Shown here: positions 7,815-15,297 of the stretch, in pieces
Position numbering within the stretch: the stretch's first letter is position 1
Layout: each line of letters starts with the position of its first letter
From: Deltaproteobacteria bacterium
GTDB lineage: Bacteria > Myxococcota > Myxococcia > Myxococcales > 40CM-4-68-19
Assembly (NCBI GenBank): GCA_005879315.1
Contig: VBLC01000061.1
Coordinates: forward strand, 1-64,000
DNA: 64,000 bases
Reading direction: 5' to 3'
Program-made: the position numbers and the translations under genes
Notes under the pieces: generated by a model
Databases searched by the model: none
What the model saw: the letters and a program-made list of their open reading frames with translations, nothing else
Told to the model about the DNA's origin: nothing

Positions 7815-9098
7815 TTATTTCCACCCCACGCGGATCCGGCCGTAGAACGGAAAAGGCTGGTCGTCGGCTGCGGAATCGATGGCGATGGGAGAATCCTGGT
7901 CCGCGCCTGCGCGGGTCTGCAGCGCCGGATAAGCATCCACCAGCGGCGGATGATCGGCCTGCAGCGCCCGTGCGTTCGGAGCATTGAACTGATTGATGAG
8001 CGTCTGCCGCACGTCGATGGAACGTCCCAGCTGCGCCGAAGCGCTCGCGCTCAGCTGGTCCCAGGGCCAGTCCGCTCCCGCCCAGGCAAGCGGCATCGGC
8101 GAGTAGCTCGCGTCCATCGTCGCGACGAATCGCACGCAGCCGCTCGTCTCGTAGCGGCTCGCCTGCACGCGCACGCCGGTGCGCGCGGTGAATCGCCAGC
8201 TCGCATCCATCGTCGCGCCGGCCGGCCGCGGCAAGGGCGCGCAGACGAGCCAGTCGAGCCGGTCGAAGCGGTTGGGCACCATCAGCCCGTGCGTGCTCAG
8301 GCGATCGTCGTTGTAGAGCAACGCGTGCAGGACCGCGCCCGCGAGCGCATTGGAGAACGGCACGCTGGCAGAGTCGCCCAGCCGCTGGGTGTTGCCGAAG
8401 TCGGTCGCCAGCGCGACGTTGGGCTGGAAGAGCAGCGCGGAGCGGTACGGCACCACCACCGCCGCCGCCACCGTGCTGCGCGCGTCCGGCGAGCGCGCGT
8501 AATGAAGGAAGGTGGGCGGGTGCATCTCCGCTCCGTACGGCGGATGGCCGCAGTCGAGCACCCAGACCCCTTTCATCAGGACGCGGTCGCCAGGCAGCGG
8601 CGAGAAGCCGAGCGCGTCGCGCGGAAAGATCCGCCGCTCCACCTCGGTGTGCAGCGGCGTCCCCTGCGCGCCGCTCCCCTCGAAGGAAAGGAAGGCGTAC
8701 GGCGCATCGAGCTGCACGTCGCCGTCGACGTCGAGGCCGAAGGGATGGTCGCCGAGCACGTCGTCGGTGGAGTCGTCGGCGCCCACCAGCGCGCCGGCGA
8801 GGAAGAACTCCGGCTGGCTCAAGGTCGGCCGCGACGCGAAGGGCCCTGAGACGATGGGCGCCCAGTGCCACGGCACCTGGACGTCGCTGATGCCGTAGAA
8901 GAAAAGCTCGCCGATGTAGACGCGCGTCGGATCCTGCGCGCAGGAGTGCACGTCGGGACCGGCGAAGCCGTGAAGAAGCGAACGATTCGCATCGGAGGCA
9001 GCCGAGCCGGACCAGGAAAGGACAGGCCGGTCGGCCGGGATGGAAAGCCCGCTCGAACAACCGCAGGCGAGAAGGAGGAAGAGCGACTGCCCCCGCAT
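7815..9098 (-). CDS. Lipoprotein of unknown function, 427 aa
   Basis: The ATG at 9098 is chosen because it begins a lipoprotein signal: MRGQSLFLLLACGCSSG, with lipobox LLAC and the lipidated Cys near residue 12. The mature protein is rich in aromatic residues and Asp, has several isolated Cys, and shows no domain I recognise. There are repeated W/Y-containing segments and a long Ala/Ser stretch, compatible with a beta-rich secreted protein. It is divergent from the cyclase genes, with about 107 bp between starts. Confidence 0.6.
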   Translation of the reverse strand: MRGQSLFLLLACGCSSGLSIPADRPVLSWSGSAASDANRSLLHGFAGPDVHSCAQDPTRVYIGELFFYGISDVQVPWHWAPIVSGPFASRPTLSQPEFFLAGALVGADDSTDDVLGDHPFGLDVDGDVQLDAPYAFLSFEGSGAQGTPLHTEVERRIFPRDALGFSPLPGDRVLMKGVWVLDCGHPPYGAEMHPPTFLHYARSPDARSTVAAAVVVPYRSALLFQPNVALATDFGNTQRLGDSASVPFSNALAGAVLHALLYNDDRLSTHGLMVPNRFDRLDWLVCAPLPRPAGATMDASWRFTARTGVRVQASRYETSGCVRFVATMDASYSPMPLAWAGADWPWDQLSASASAQLGRSIDVRQTLINQFNAPNARALQADHPPLVDAYPALQTRAGADQDSPIAIDSAADDQPFPFYGRIRVGWK

Positions 9099-9205
9099 CG
9101 CCGCAGGATACCGCAGGACCCGTATGTTGCACTCATGTCGAAACGTTGATAGCTGCACGCCGCGGGGGATGGGCGCCAGCCCGCGCCCGCCCCTACCTTT
9201 GCCCA

Positions 9206-9946
9206 GTGCGGACGCGCAATCTCGCAGTGGTCTTCGCCGGCATCTGCGGCTACGCCGAGCGGCTCGGCGCGCAGAGCTGGGAGCAGAGCCAGCGCATGCT
9301 GCGCGTCCACGAGGCGCTGGTCGATCCGGTCTTCCGCGCTTTCGGCGGCCGGCGCATCAAGCAGATCGGCGGCACGCTCCTCTTCGTTTTCGACTCGCCC
9401 ACCGACGCCGTCCTCTGCGCGGCCGCGCTGCTCGAGCGGGTGGCGCGCTACGACGCCGAGGTCCCCGAGGCGGAGCGCCTCGACATCCGCGCCGGAATCC
9501 ATCTCGGCGAAGTGCGGCTGGAGAAGGGCGACGTCTTCGGAGAGCCGGTCAACATCGCGGCGCGCATCGAGGCGCTGGCCGGCCCGGGCGAGGCGCTCTT
9601 CGGCGAAGCCGTCTGGCTCTCGATGAACCGCGCCGAGGTGCGCGCCGAGGACAGAGGGGAGCGCAGACTGAAGGGCGTCCCCGAGGCGGTGCGCATCTTC
9701 CGGCTGGTGGAATCGCTGCGGCTACTGCCCGACGCGGGGCCGCTGCCCGATCCGGCCAAGCTGGAGGAGAGCAGCGAAGTCCTCCGCCACCTGCGCGAGG
9801 CGTACCGCGCCGCCTGCCGCTCTCTCGAGGAGGCGTGGCCCTACGTCCCCGACCGCGCGCGCGTCTTCGTCGGCGCCGGCCTCGCCGCGATGGTGGCGGT
9901 GGCGGCGGCCTTCTTCGCGCTGGCGCGCCTGGGAGCGCTGCCGTGA
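9206..9946 (+). CDS. Class III nucleotide cyclase subunit, C2-like, lacks metal aspartates
   Basis: The product is 246 aa from GTG 9206: a cytoplasmic cyclase homology domain (about 5-175), a linker, and one C-terminal membrane helix (about 223-245). Both metal-binding aspartates are replaced (FAGI, G12; IGG, G56). In contrast K52 (IKQIG), D109 (GDVFGEPVN), N116 and R120 (VNIAAR) are kept; these correspond to the adenine-specifying Lys/Asp and the transition-state Asn/Arg supplied by the C2 half of mammalian adenylyl cyclase. Alone it should be inactive as a homodimer. It overlaps the next gene by 4 bp (GTGA), and that gene has the reciprocal pattern. Confidence 0.85.
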   Translation: MRTRNLAVVFAGICGYAERLGAQSWEQSQRMLRVHEALVDPVFRAFGGRRIKQIGGTLLFVFDSPTDAVLCAAALLERVARYDAEVPEAERLDIRAGIHLGEVRLEKGDVFGEPVNIAARIEALAGPGEALFGEAVWLSMNRAEVRAEDRGERRLKGVPEAVRIFRLVESLRLLPDAGPLPDPAKLEESSEVLRHLREAYRAACRSLEEAWPYVPDRARVFVGAGLAAMVAVAAAFFALARLGALP

Positions 9947-11253
9947 GCACCGCTCGCAATCTCGTCTTGCTGCTTTCCGACATGAAGGGCTTCACCGCCC
10001 GCACCAGCAGGCAGACGCGCGAGGAGAACGAGCGGATGCTTGCGCTCCACGATGCCCTGCTCTTGCCCGTCGTGCGCGGCTTCGGCGGGCGCAAGGTGAA
10101 GGCCATCGGCGATGCGCTGCTCGCCGCCTTCGAATCGCCGACCGACGCCGTGCTCTGTGCCATGGCGCTGCAGGACCGGCTCGCCGCCTTCAACGACGCC
10201 GCCGAGGAGAAGGAGCGCATCGAGGTGCGCGTCTCGCTCAGCCAGGGCGAAGTGCGCCTGCAGAAGGGCGACGTGCACGGCGAGGCGGTCCAGCTCGCGC
10301 TTCAGGCGGGCGCCCTCGCCGACGCTGGCGAGGTGGTGCTGACCGACGCCGTCTACCTCTCGATGAACAAGAGCGAGGCCCCCACCGAGATCCTCTGCGA
10401 GCGGCCGTTGCAGGGCGGCGGCGCGACCAAGCTCCGGCGCGCGCTCAGGAGCAGCGACGCGCGTGTGCCTTACGGCGGCCGGGCGCTGGCCCGGCTGGGG
10501 CGGCTGCCCGATCCGTCGCGGCGTGTGCAGCTCGCCCGGCTGATCGATCGCGTCGCTTCCTTCGCGCGCCGTCGGATCGTCTGGGCGGCGGCCGGCCTCT
10601 TGCTGGTGGCGGCCGCGGCGGGCGATCGCGGCTCTCGGGCGCAGCAGGAGCCGCTCCGGCGCGCGGCCGAGCTGCTCGAGTTGCGACAGCCTCTCGCCGC
10701 GCTGGCCGAGCTCGATCGGCTGGCCGACACGCCGCGCTCGCATGACCCCAGGGTGCAAGTCGTCCGCGGCCGGGCGGAACATGCGCTGGGACAGCTGGGA
10801 ATGGCTTTCTCCGATTTCGCCGCGGCTGCCGAGCAGGACCCGCGCGCGCTCGACCCGCAGGCCATCGCCGCGCTGGCCGACGAGCTCGACGCCGAGAGCT
10901 TCCCCTCCGTCTGGCGGCCCGCGCTGGTCCGGCTGCTCGGCGAGACGGTCGGCCGCGAATCCGCCACGGCGGTGCGGCCCCTGCTCGGCTCGCCTCTCGC
11001 CCGCACCCGCGATGACGCGCTCGAGATCCTGGAGCTTTCGGGGGCGGCCACGAGCGACGATCGCATCAAGGTGGCGGCGCGGGACCTCGCCGATGAACGC
11101 GCCTCCTGCGCGAGCCATCGCGATGCGGTCCGGCGGCTGGCCGCGGCCGGCGGCACAGAGGCGGAGCGGATGCTCGAGCAGACCGCGTGGAAAGGCGGCT
11201 GCGGCGGCGCGCAGGCGCGCGATGCCCTGCGCCGGCTGCGCCGCAAGGAGTGA
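9943..11253 (+). CDS. Class III nucleotide cyclase subunit, C1-like, with periplasmic helical-repeat domain
   Basis: The product is 436 aa. The N-terminal cyclase domain keeps both metal aspartates, D13 (LLSDMKGFT) and D57 (KAIGDALL), but the catalytic Asn and Arg are both Gln (Q117 and Q121 in AVQLALQAG), and the LKG lysine seen in its partner is LQG. This is the C1-like counterpart of the preceding gene. One membrane helix (about 206-220) is followed by a ~210 aa domain of helical pairs resembling TPR/HEAT repeats, which would lie in the periplasm and could sense a ligand or protein. The GTG start overlaps the upstream stop, suggesting coupled, roughly equimolar synthesis. Confidence 0.85.
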   Translation: MSTARNLVLLLSDMKGFTARTSRQTREENERMLALHDALLLPVVRGFGGRKVKAIGDALLAAFESPTDAVLCAMALQDRLAAFNDAAEEKERIEVRVSLSQGEVRLQKGDVHGEAVQLALQAGALADAGEVVLTDAVYLSMNKSEAPTEILCERPLQGGGATKLRRALRSSDARVPYGGRALARLGRLPDPSRRVQLARLIDRVASFARRRIVWAAAGLLLVAAAAGDRGSRAQQEPLRRAAELLELRQPLAALAELDRLADTPRSHDPRVQVVRGRAEHALGQLGMAFSDFAAAAEQDPRALDPQAIAALADELDAESFPSVWRPALVRLLGETVGRESATAVRPLLGSPLARTRDDALEILELSGAATSDDRIKVAARDLADERASCASHRDAVRRLAAAGGTEAERMLEQTAWKGGCGGAQARDALRRLRRKE

Positions 11254-11342
11254 GCGCCCTCAGGAAGGCGGCCGCCGAGGTGGCCTCGATGCTTCCCCCG
11301 AAGTCGCTTTCCTGTTAGAGCGCACCGCTTCGGAGAGGAGAA

Positions 11343-12371
11343 ATGCTCAAAGGCGCCATCGTCGGCTTCGGTTTCATCTCGTCCAAGGGCCACTTCCCTG
11401 CCTACCTGCAGCGCAACGACGTCGAGATTGCCGCCGTCGCCGACCTCTGCCCCGCGCGGCTGGAAGCGGCCCGCGCCGCGATCCCCGGGGCGCGCCTCTA
11501 TTCGAGCTGGGCCGAGCTGCTGGAGAAAGAGCGGCAGCTCGACTTCATCGACATCGCCACGCCGCCGACCTCGCACAGCGAGATCGCGCTGGCGGCTCTC
11601 GCCAAGGGCTTGCACGTCCTCTGCGAGAAGCCGATCACGGCAAATCTCGCGCAGGCGAAGCGCCTGACTGAAGCGGCCCGCGAGCACCGCCGCGTCGTCT
11701 TTCCCGCCCACAACTACAAGCATGCGCCGGTGGTGAAATTCTCGCGCGAGGTGATCGAGAGCGGCCGCATCGGCCAGGTCCGCAGCGTCACGCTGAACAC
11801 CTTCCGCACCACGCACGCCAAGGGCGTGCCGGAGTGGAACACCGACTGGCGCCGCGAGAAGAAGATCTCCGGCGGCGGCATCGCCATGGACCACGGCTCG
11901 CACAGCTTCTATCTGACCTTCGCCTGGCTGGGATCCTTGCCCAGCGCGGTGACCGCCAAGGCGCTGACGCTGGATAGGAACTGGGACACCGAAGACAACC
12001 TGAACTGCATCCTCACCTTCCCCACCGGCTACGCGCACGCCTATCTGAGCTGGACTGCGGGAGTGCGCAAAGTGATCTACACGCTGCAGGGAACGAAAGG
12101 CGCCTTGGTCATCGACGACGACGACTGGGAGCTGACGGGCGGCGGCAAGATCGAAAGAGGGATCATCGAGAGCGACTGGATGGACGCCTCGCATACCCGC
12201 TGGTTCAGCTCGCTCTTCGACCAGTTCAAGGCGGCCATCGAGCAGGGAGACTTCGTCAACCACGAGCTGCGCGAGGCGGTGGCCTGCATGCAGATCATCG
12301 AGACCTGTTATCGATCGAATGCGGAGGGCTCGCGCGAGCTGCCGCTTTCGCTCGACGTGATGGCGCTGTGA
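11343..12371 (+). CDS. Gfo/Idh/MocA-family oxidoreductase
   Basis: This 342 aa NAD(P)-dependent dehydrogenase has a Rossmann start (GAIVGFGFIS), the conserved CEKP motif with Lys96, and a C-terminal alpha/beta domain with a DHGSH segment carrying the probable catalytic His. The ribosome site GGAGAGG precedes the ATG. The family usually oxidises sugars, inositols or related polyols. It starts a three-gene operon with 4 bp overlaps; the partners (SDR, metallo-hydrolase) suggest catabolism of a hydroxylated compound, with the substrate unknown. Confidence 0.85.
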   Translation: MLKGAIVGFGFISSKGHFPAYLQRNDVEIAAVADLCPARLEAARAAIPGARLYSSWAELLEKERQLDFIDIATPPTSHSEIALAALAKGLHVLCEKPITANLAQAKRLTEAAREHRRVVFPAHNYKHAPVVKFSREVIESGRIGQVRSVTLNTFRTTHAKGVPEWNTDWRREKKISGGGIAMDHGSHSFYLTFAWLGSLPSAVTAKALTLDRNWDTEDNLNCILTFPTGYAHAYLSWTAGVRKVIYTLQGTKGALVIDDDDWELTGGGKIERGIIESDWMDASHTRWFSSLFDQFKAAIEQGDFVNHELREAVACMQIIETCYRSNAEGSRELPLSLDVMAL

Positions 12372-13117
12372 AGGGGCTGGTCGTCATCACCGGCGCAAGC
12401 TCAGGCTTCGGCGCGGCGGCTGCGCGCGCCTATGCCCGGCTCGGACATCCGCTCTTTCTCGGCGCGCGGCGGATGGAGCGGCTGCGCGAAGTGGCCGCCG
12501 AGTGCGAGAAGCTGGGCTCGCCCAGGGCGGTGGCGCATCCGCTCGACGTGCGGGACAAAGAGAGCATCGACGCCTTCTGCCAGGCGGGCGGAACGCCCGA
12601 GATCCTCCTCAACAACGCCGGCGGCGCGCTGGGCCGCGACCGGGTCGACAAGCTGCGCGACGAGGACCTGATCGGGATGATCGAGGCCAACGTGATCGGC
12701 CTCGTGCGCGTCACGCGCGCGCTCCTCCCCGCGATGATCGCGGCGAAGAAGGGCCACATCGTCAACCTCGGCTCCTACGCGGCGCACGGCACCTACGAGG
12801 GCGGGAGCGTCTACGCGGCGAGCAAGACCGCGGTGCGCGTCATCTCCGAGACGCTGCGGCTCGAGCTCAGCGGCACCAACATCCGCGTGACTGAAATGGA
12901 CCCGGGGCTCGCCGAGACGGAGTTCTCCGTCGTGCGCCTGGGCGACGTGGAGAAGGCCAAGGCCGTCTACGCCGGATTCCAGCCGCTCACCGCGGAGGAC
13001 GTGGCCGAAGCGATCGTCTGGTGCACCACCCGGCCGCCGCACGTGAACATCAACCTGATGGTGCTCACGCCCACGGCGCAGGCGTCGCTGACCAAGGTAC
13101 ACCGGGAGCAGAAGTGA
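12368..13117 (+). CDS. Short-chain dehydrogenase/reductase
   Basis: This 249 aa classical SDR has the cofactor motif TGASSGFG, the structural NNAGG, and the catalytic Ser with YAASK (Tyr-x-x-x-Lys). The PGLAETEFSVVRL tail resembles YdfG-type enzymes that oxidise 3-hydroxy acids such as serine or 3-hydroxypropionate, but substrate assignment is tentative. The GTG start overlaps the upstream stop by 4 bp. Confidence 0.85.
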   Translation: MKGLVVITGASSGFGAAAARAYARLGHPLFLGARRMERLREVAAECEKLGSPRAVAHPLDVRDKESIDAFCQAGGTPEILLNNAGGALGRDRVDKLRDEDLIGMIEANVIGLVRVTRALLPAMIAAKKGHIVNLGSYAAHGTYEGGSVYAASKTAVRVISETLRLELSGTNIRVTEMDPGLAETEFSVVRLGDVEKAKAVYAGFQPLTAEDVAEAIVWCTTRPPHVNINLMVLTPTAQASLTKVHREQK

Positions 13118-13770
13118 TCTTCGAGGAGCTGAACGGGATCGCCTCCGAATGCCGCAGCTATCTGTGCGGCTCGCGCGGAGAGGCGCTCATCCTCGATCCC
13201 CTGCTCGAGCGCGTCGAGAGCCATCTGGCGCGGCTGCGCGCGCTCGGGCTGCGGCTCGCGATCGCCGCCGATACCCACACGCATGCCGACCATCTTTCCG
13301 GCACGAAGGAGCTGGTGCGGCGAACCGGCGCGAAGAGCGCGGGTGCGCCGCGCAGCGTGGTACAGATCCCGCTCCGCGACGGCGATGAGCTGGAGCTCGG
13401 CGAGCTGCGCTTCGCCGTCTGGAGCACGCCCGGGCACACGTCGGACTCGCTCGTCTTCCTCTTGCCCGACCGCGCGCTGACGGGCGACACGCTGCTCATC
13501 GGCGCGACCGGCCGCACCGATCTGCCGACGGGCGATCCCGAAGCGCAGTGGGAGTCGGTGCAGCGGCTGCTCGAGCTCCCCGACGAGATGCTGGTCTTTC
13601 CCGGGCACGACTACGATCAGAAGTCGCACTCGACCATCGGGGAGGAGCGGCGCAGTAACAAACGTCTGCTCGCGGGCCGGGAGAAATTCCTCCAGCTGAT
13701 GCGCGAGCCGCGGCCGACGAAGCCCAAGCTGCTCGAGCAAGCGCTGGCCTACAACACCCAGCCGCTTTGA
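13114..13770 (+). CDS. Metallo-beta-lactamase fold hydrolase, ETHE1/persulfide dioxygenase-like
   Basis: The product is 218 aa. Metal ligands are visible: THTHADH (HxHxDH), the His in PGHTSD, the Asp in LTGDTLL and the His in FPGHDYD. The short domain, the GRTDLPTGD segment and the PGHDYD motif are closer to ETHE1-like sulfur (persulfide) dioxygenases than to glyoxalase II. ETHE1 enzymes oxidise glutathione persulfide with a single iron. The GTG start overlaps the SDR stop by 4 bp. Its sulfur role in this operon is not otherwise supported, so another MBL hydrolase activity is possible. Confidence 0.75.
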   Translation: MIFEELNGIASECRSYLCGSRGEALILDPLLERVESHLARLRALGLRLAIAADTHTHADHLSGTKELVRRTGAKSAGAPRSVVQIPLRDGDELELGELRFAVWSTPGHTSDSLVFLLPDRALTGDTLLIGATGRTDLPTGDPEAQWESVQRLLELPDEMLVFPGHDYDQKSHSTIGEERRSNKRLLAGREKFLQLMREPRPTKPKLLEQALAYNTQPL

Positions 13771-14099
13771 CAAGTCGCGGCCGCCGCAGGCGGCTTAGCG
13801 ACTTCGCCTGTGGGCTGCACCTCGAGATTGTCAGATGCGCTCTAGCCGCAAGGCCAGTCGATTAGCGTTGAGGTTGACGTGGGCGGGATCGTTGTCGTTG
13901 AGGTTGACGGCGACGGCGACGGCGACGGCGACGTGGCCGTGCGCGAGGAGCCCATGGCCGATGGCTCGCGACCACGGTGACCGTGACGAGCCGTTCGTTG
14001 TGCGCCCACGGCCAAGTTCACGTCGCCGTCGCCGTCAACCCTCACGTCAACGTGAACGTCAACGCCCAGGTCAACGCGCGAACTGATGAGCGTTGGGGA
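13771..14099. repeat. Low-complexity imperfect inverted repeat between convergent genes
   Basis: The left arm contains TTGAGGTTGACGGCGACGGC repeats (about 13870-13935). The right arm (about 14005-14085) carries the reverse complement of the same GACGGC/GTTGAC pattern, each arm also bearing a GGCCGTG block, with a loop around 13950-14000. The whole could fold into a long imperfect hairpin. It lies between the ends of two convergent genes, where it may act as a transcriptional barrier. No gene is supported here. Confidence 0.6.
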
Positions 14100-15020
14100 T
14101 TAAGACTTCGGGGGAGCTCCGCCCGGCTTCGGACCGCGCCCTCCGCCCGGACGGCCGCGACCTCCTCCGGGCTTGCCGCCGCCGCGGCCACCGCCGCCGC
14201 CCTGCCGCTCGGAGCGTCGGTCCTGCATCAGCGACTCCATCGAGAAGCCGCCCTCGAGCGAGGCGGAATCCTTGCCCTTGCCCGACGGACGCCGCGGCCC
14301 GCGCCGCTTGTCCCGCTCGTCGCGCTCGAAGTTCTGCTTCATCGATTGCGGCATCAGATCGACCACGTACTGGAACTCGCCGATCTTCATCGCGCCCGAA
14401 ACTTCCTCCTCGGAGCCGAAGACGCGCACCAGCCGCACCCGCTCGACCTGTCGTCCGGCAGCCTCGAGCGCTTCGCGCAGCCGCGCCAGCCGATCCCCGC
14501 TCATGCCGGTCGCCTCGGCGACGGCCTTGTCGAGGATCTCCTTCACGGCGCTGGTCTCCTCCGTGGGCTCGGCCCCGAGCGGGCCTTCTTCATCGGCGTT
14601 CACCTCGGAAGGCTTCGCTCCGCCCTCGGTGGCCTTCTGCGCATCGCCGCTCCCTGCCAGATCCTGTCCCGCGACGGCTTCCTCGCGCTGCTCCTCTTCC
14701 ACGGCGCCCGGCTGCATCTCGTCGTCGGCGGTGCCGGCCTCCCCCGGCTTCGCCTCGCGCTCGCCCGCGCCTTCCACATCGGAGCCTCCCGCTGCCTGCT
14801 CGGCGAGCGCCTGGTCGGCCGCATCGGTGACGCTGTCCGGGCCTTCCGCCGGAAGAGCCGAGGCATCCGCGTTCTCGTTCGGCTTGGCGGTCACGCCCTC
14901 GGCCGGCCCAGGCGCGGCTTTCACCGCGAGCACCTCTTTGGGGATCTTCTTGCGGGCCTCCGCTTCCGCCTTGGCGGCCATGCGGATCATCGTCCCGCTG
15001 AACTCGGTCAGGGTCTTCAT
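14100..15020 (-). CDS. Low-complexity, probably disordered protein with Gly/Arg-rich tail
   Basis: The product is 306 aa. An N-terminal helical, basic segment (about 1-35) is followed by a ~110 aa acidic Glu/Ala/Gly stretch, a compact predicted domain (about 150-230, including DRLARLREALEAAGRQVERV and GEFQYVVDLMP), then a basic tail ending in GGG/RGG repeats. RGG-type tails commonly bind nucleic acid. I recognise no named family. The reading frame has the codon bias of its neighbours and no competing frame, which supports it being real. Confidence 0.55.
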   Translation of the reverse strand: MKTLTEFSGTMIRMAAKAEAEARKKIPKEVLAVKAAPGPAEGVTAKPNENADASALPAEGPDSVTDAADQALAEQAAGGSDVEGAGEREAKPGEAGTADDEMQPGAVEEEQREEAVAGQDLAGSGDAQKATEGGAKPSEVNADEEGPLGAEPTEETSAVKEILDKAVAEATGMSGDRLARLREALEAAGRQVERVRLVRVFGSEEEVSGAMKIGEFQYVVDLMPQSMKQNFERDERDKRRGPRRPSGKGKDSASLEGGFSMESLMQDRRSERQGGGGGRGGGKPGGGRGRPGGGRGPKPGGAPPKS

Positions 15021-15161
15021 CTGGACACCGCGCTTTCCGCGAGGCGTCGCTTCCTATCACAACCTGCGCACAAGAAAAGCGCAGTGAGCGAGCTGTGAGC
15101 AGCGAGCCAAAAAGCGCCTACATCCCATTCTTTGGGGCTGTGCACGGCCATATCCACAAGC

Positions 15162-15172
15162 TGTGTGACACA
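15162..15172. promoter_or_regulatory. Palindrome upstream of nrdJ
   Basis: TGTGTGACACA is an 11-base perfect inverted repeat 126 bp before the nrdJ start, in a 277 bp gap between divergent genes. It could be an operator. The gap shows no recognisable cobalamin riboswitch and no good NrdR box. The nrdJ ribosome site GGAGGG lies about 10 bp before the ATG at 15298. Confidence 0.25.
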
Positions 15173-15297
15173 TACCATGCTTAGCGTATAGCGCGTGGCG
15201 TCACCACAAGGAATGGTAGATCCTGTTTGACAGCGGCGGCGCGTTCAGGCACTCTGCCGCGGAAGTCCTGGGCGCGTCCTCGGAGGGAATCAGCGCG

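Noticed and set aside
6153-8849. Very long open frame antisense to the acetamidase and lipoprotein genes
   Set aside because: Protein is rich in Arg, His and Gly with no domains, and it mirrors two well-supported genes; it arises from the GC-rich codon bias.
10470-12263. Long antisense open frame over cyclase and oxidoreductase genes
   Set aside because: Arg/Ala-rich shadow of clear plus-strand genes.
15021-15297. Cobalamin riboswitch before nrdJ
   Set aside because: No B12-box-like or multi-stem structure was seen; only a short palindrome.
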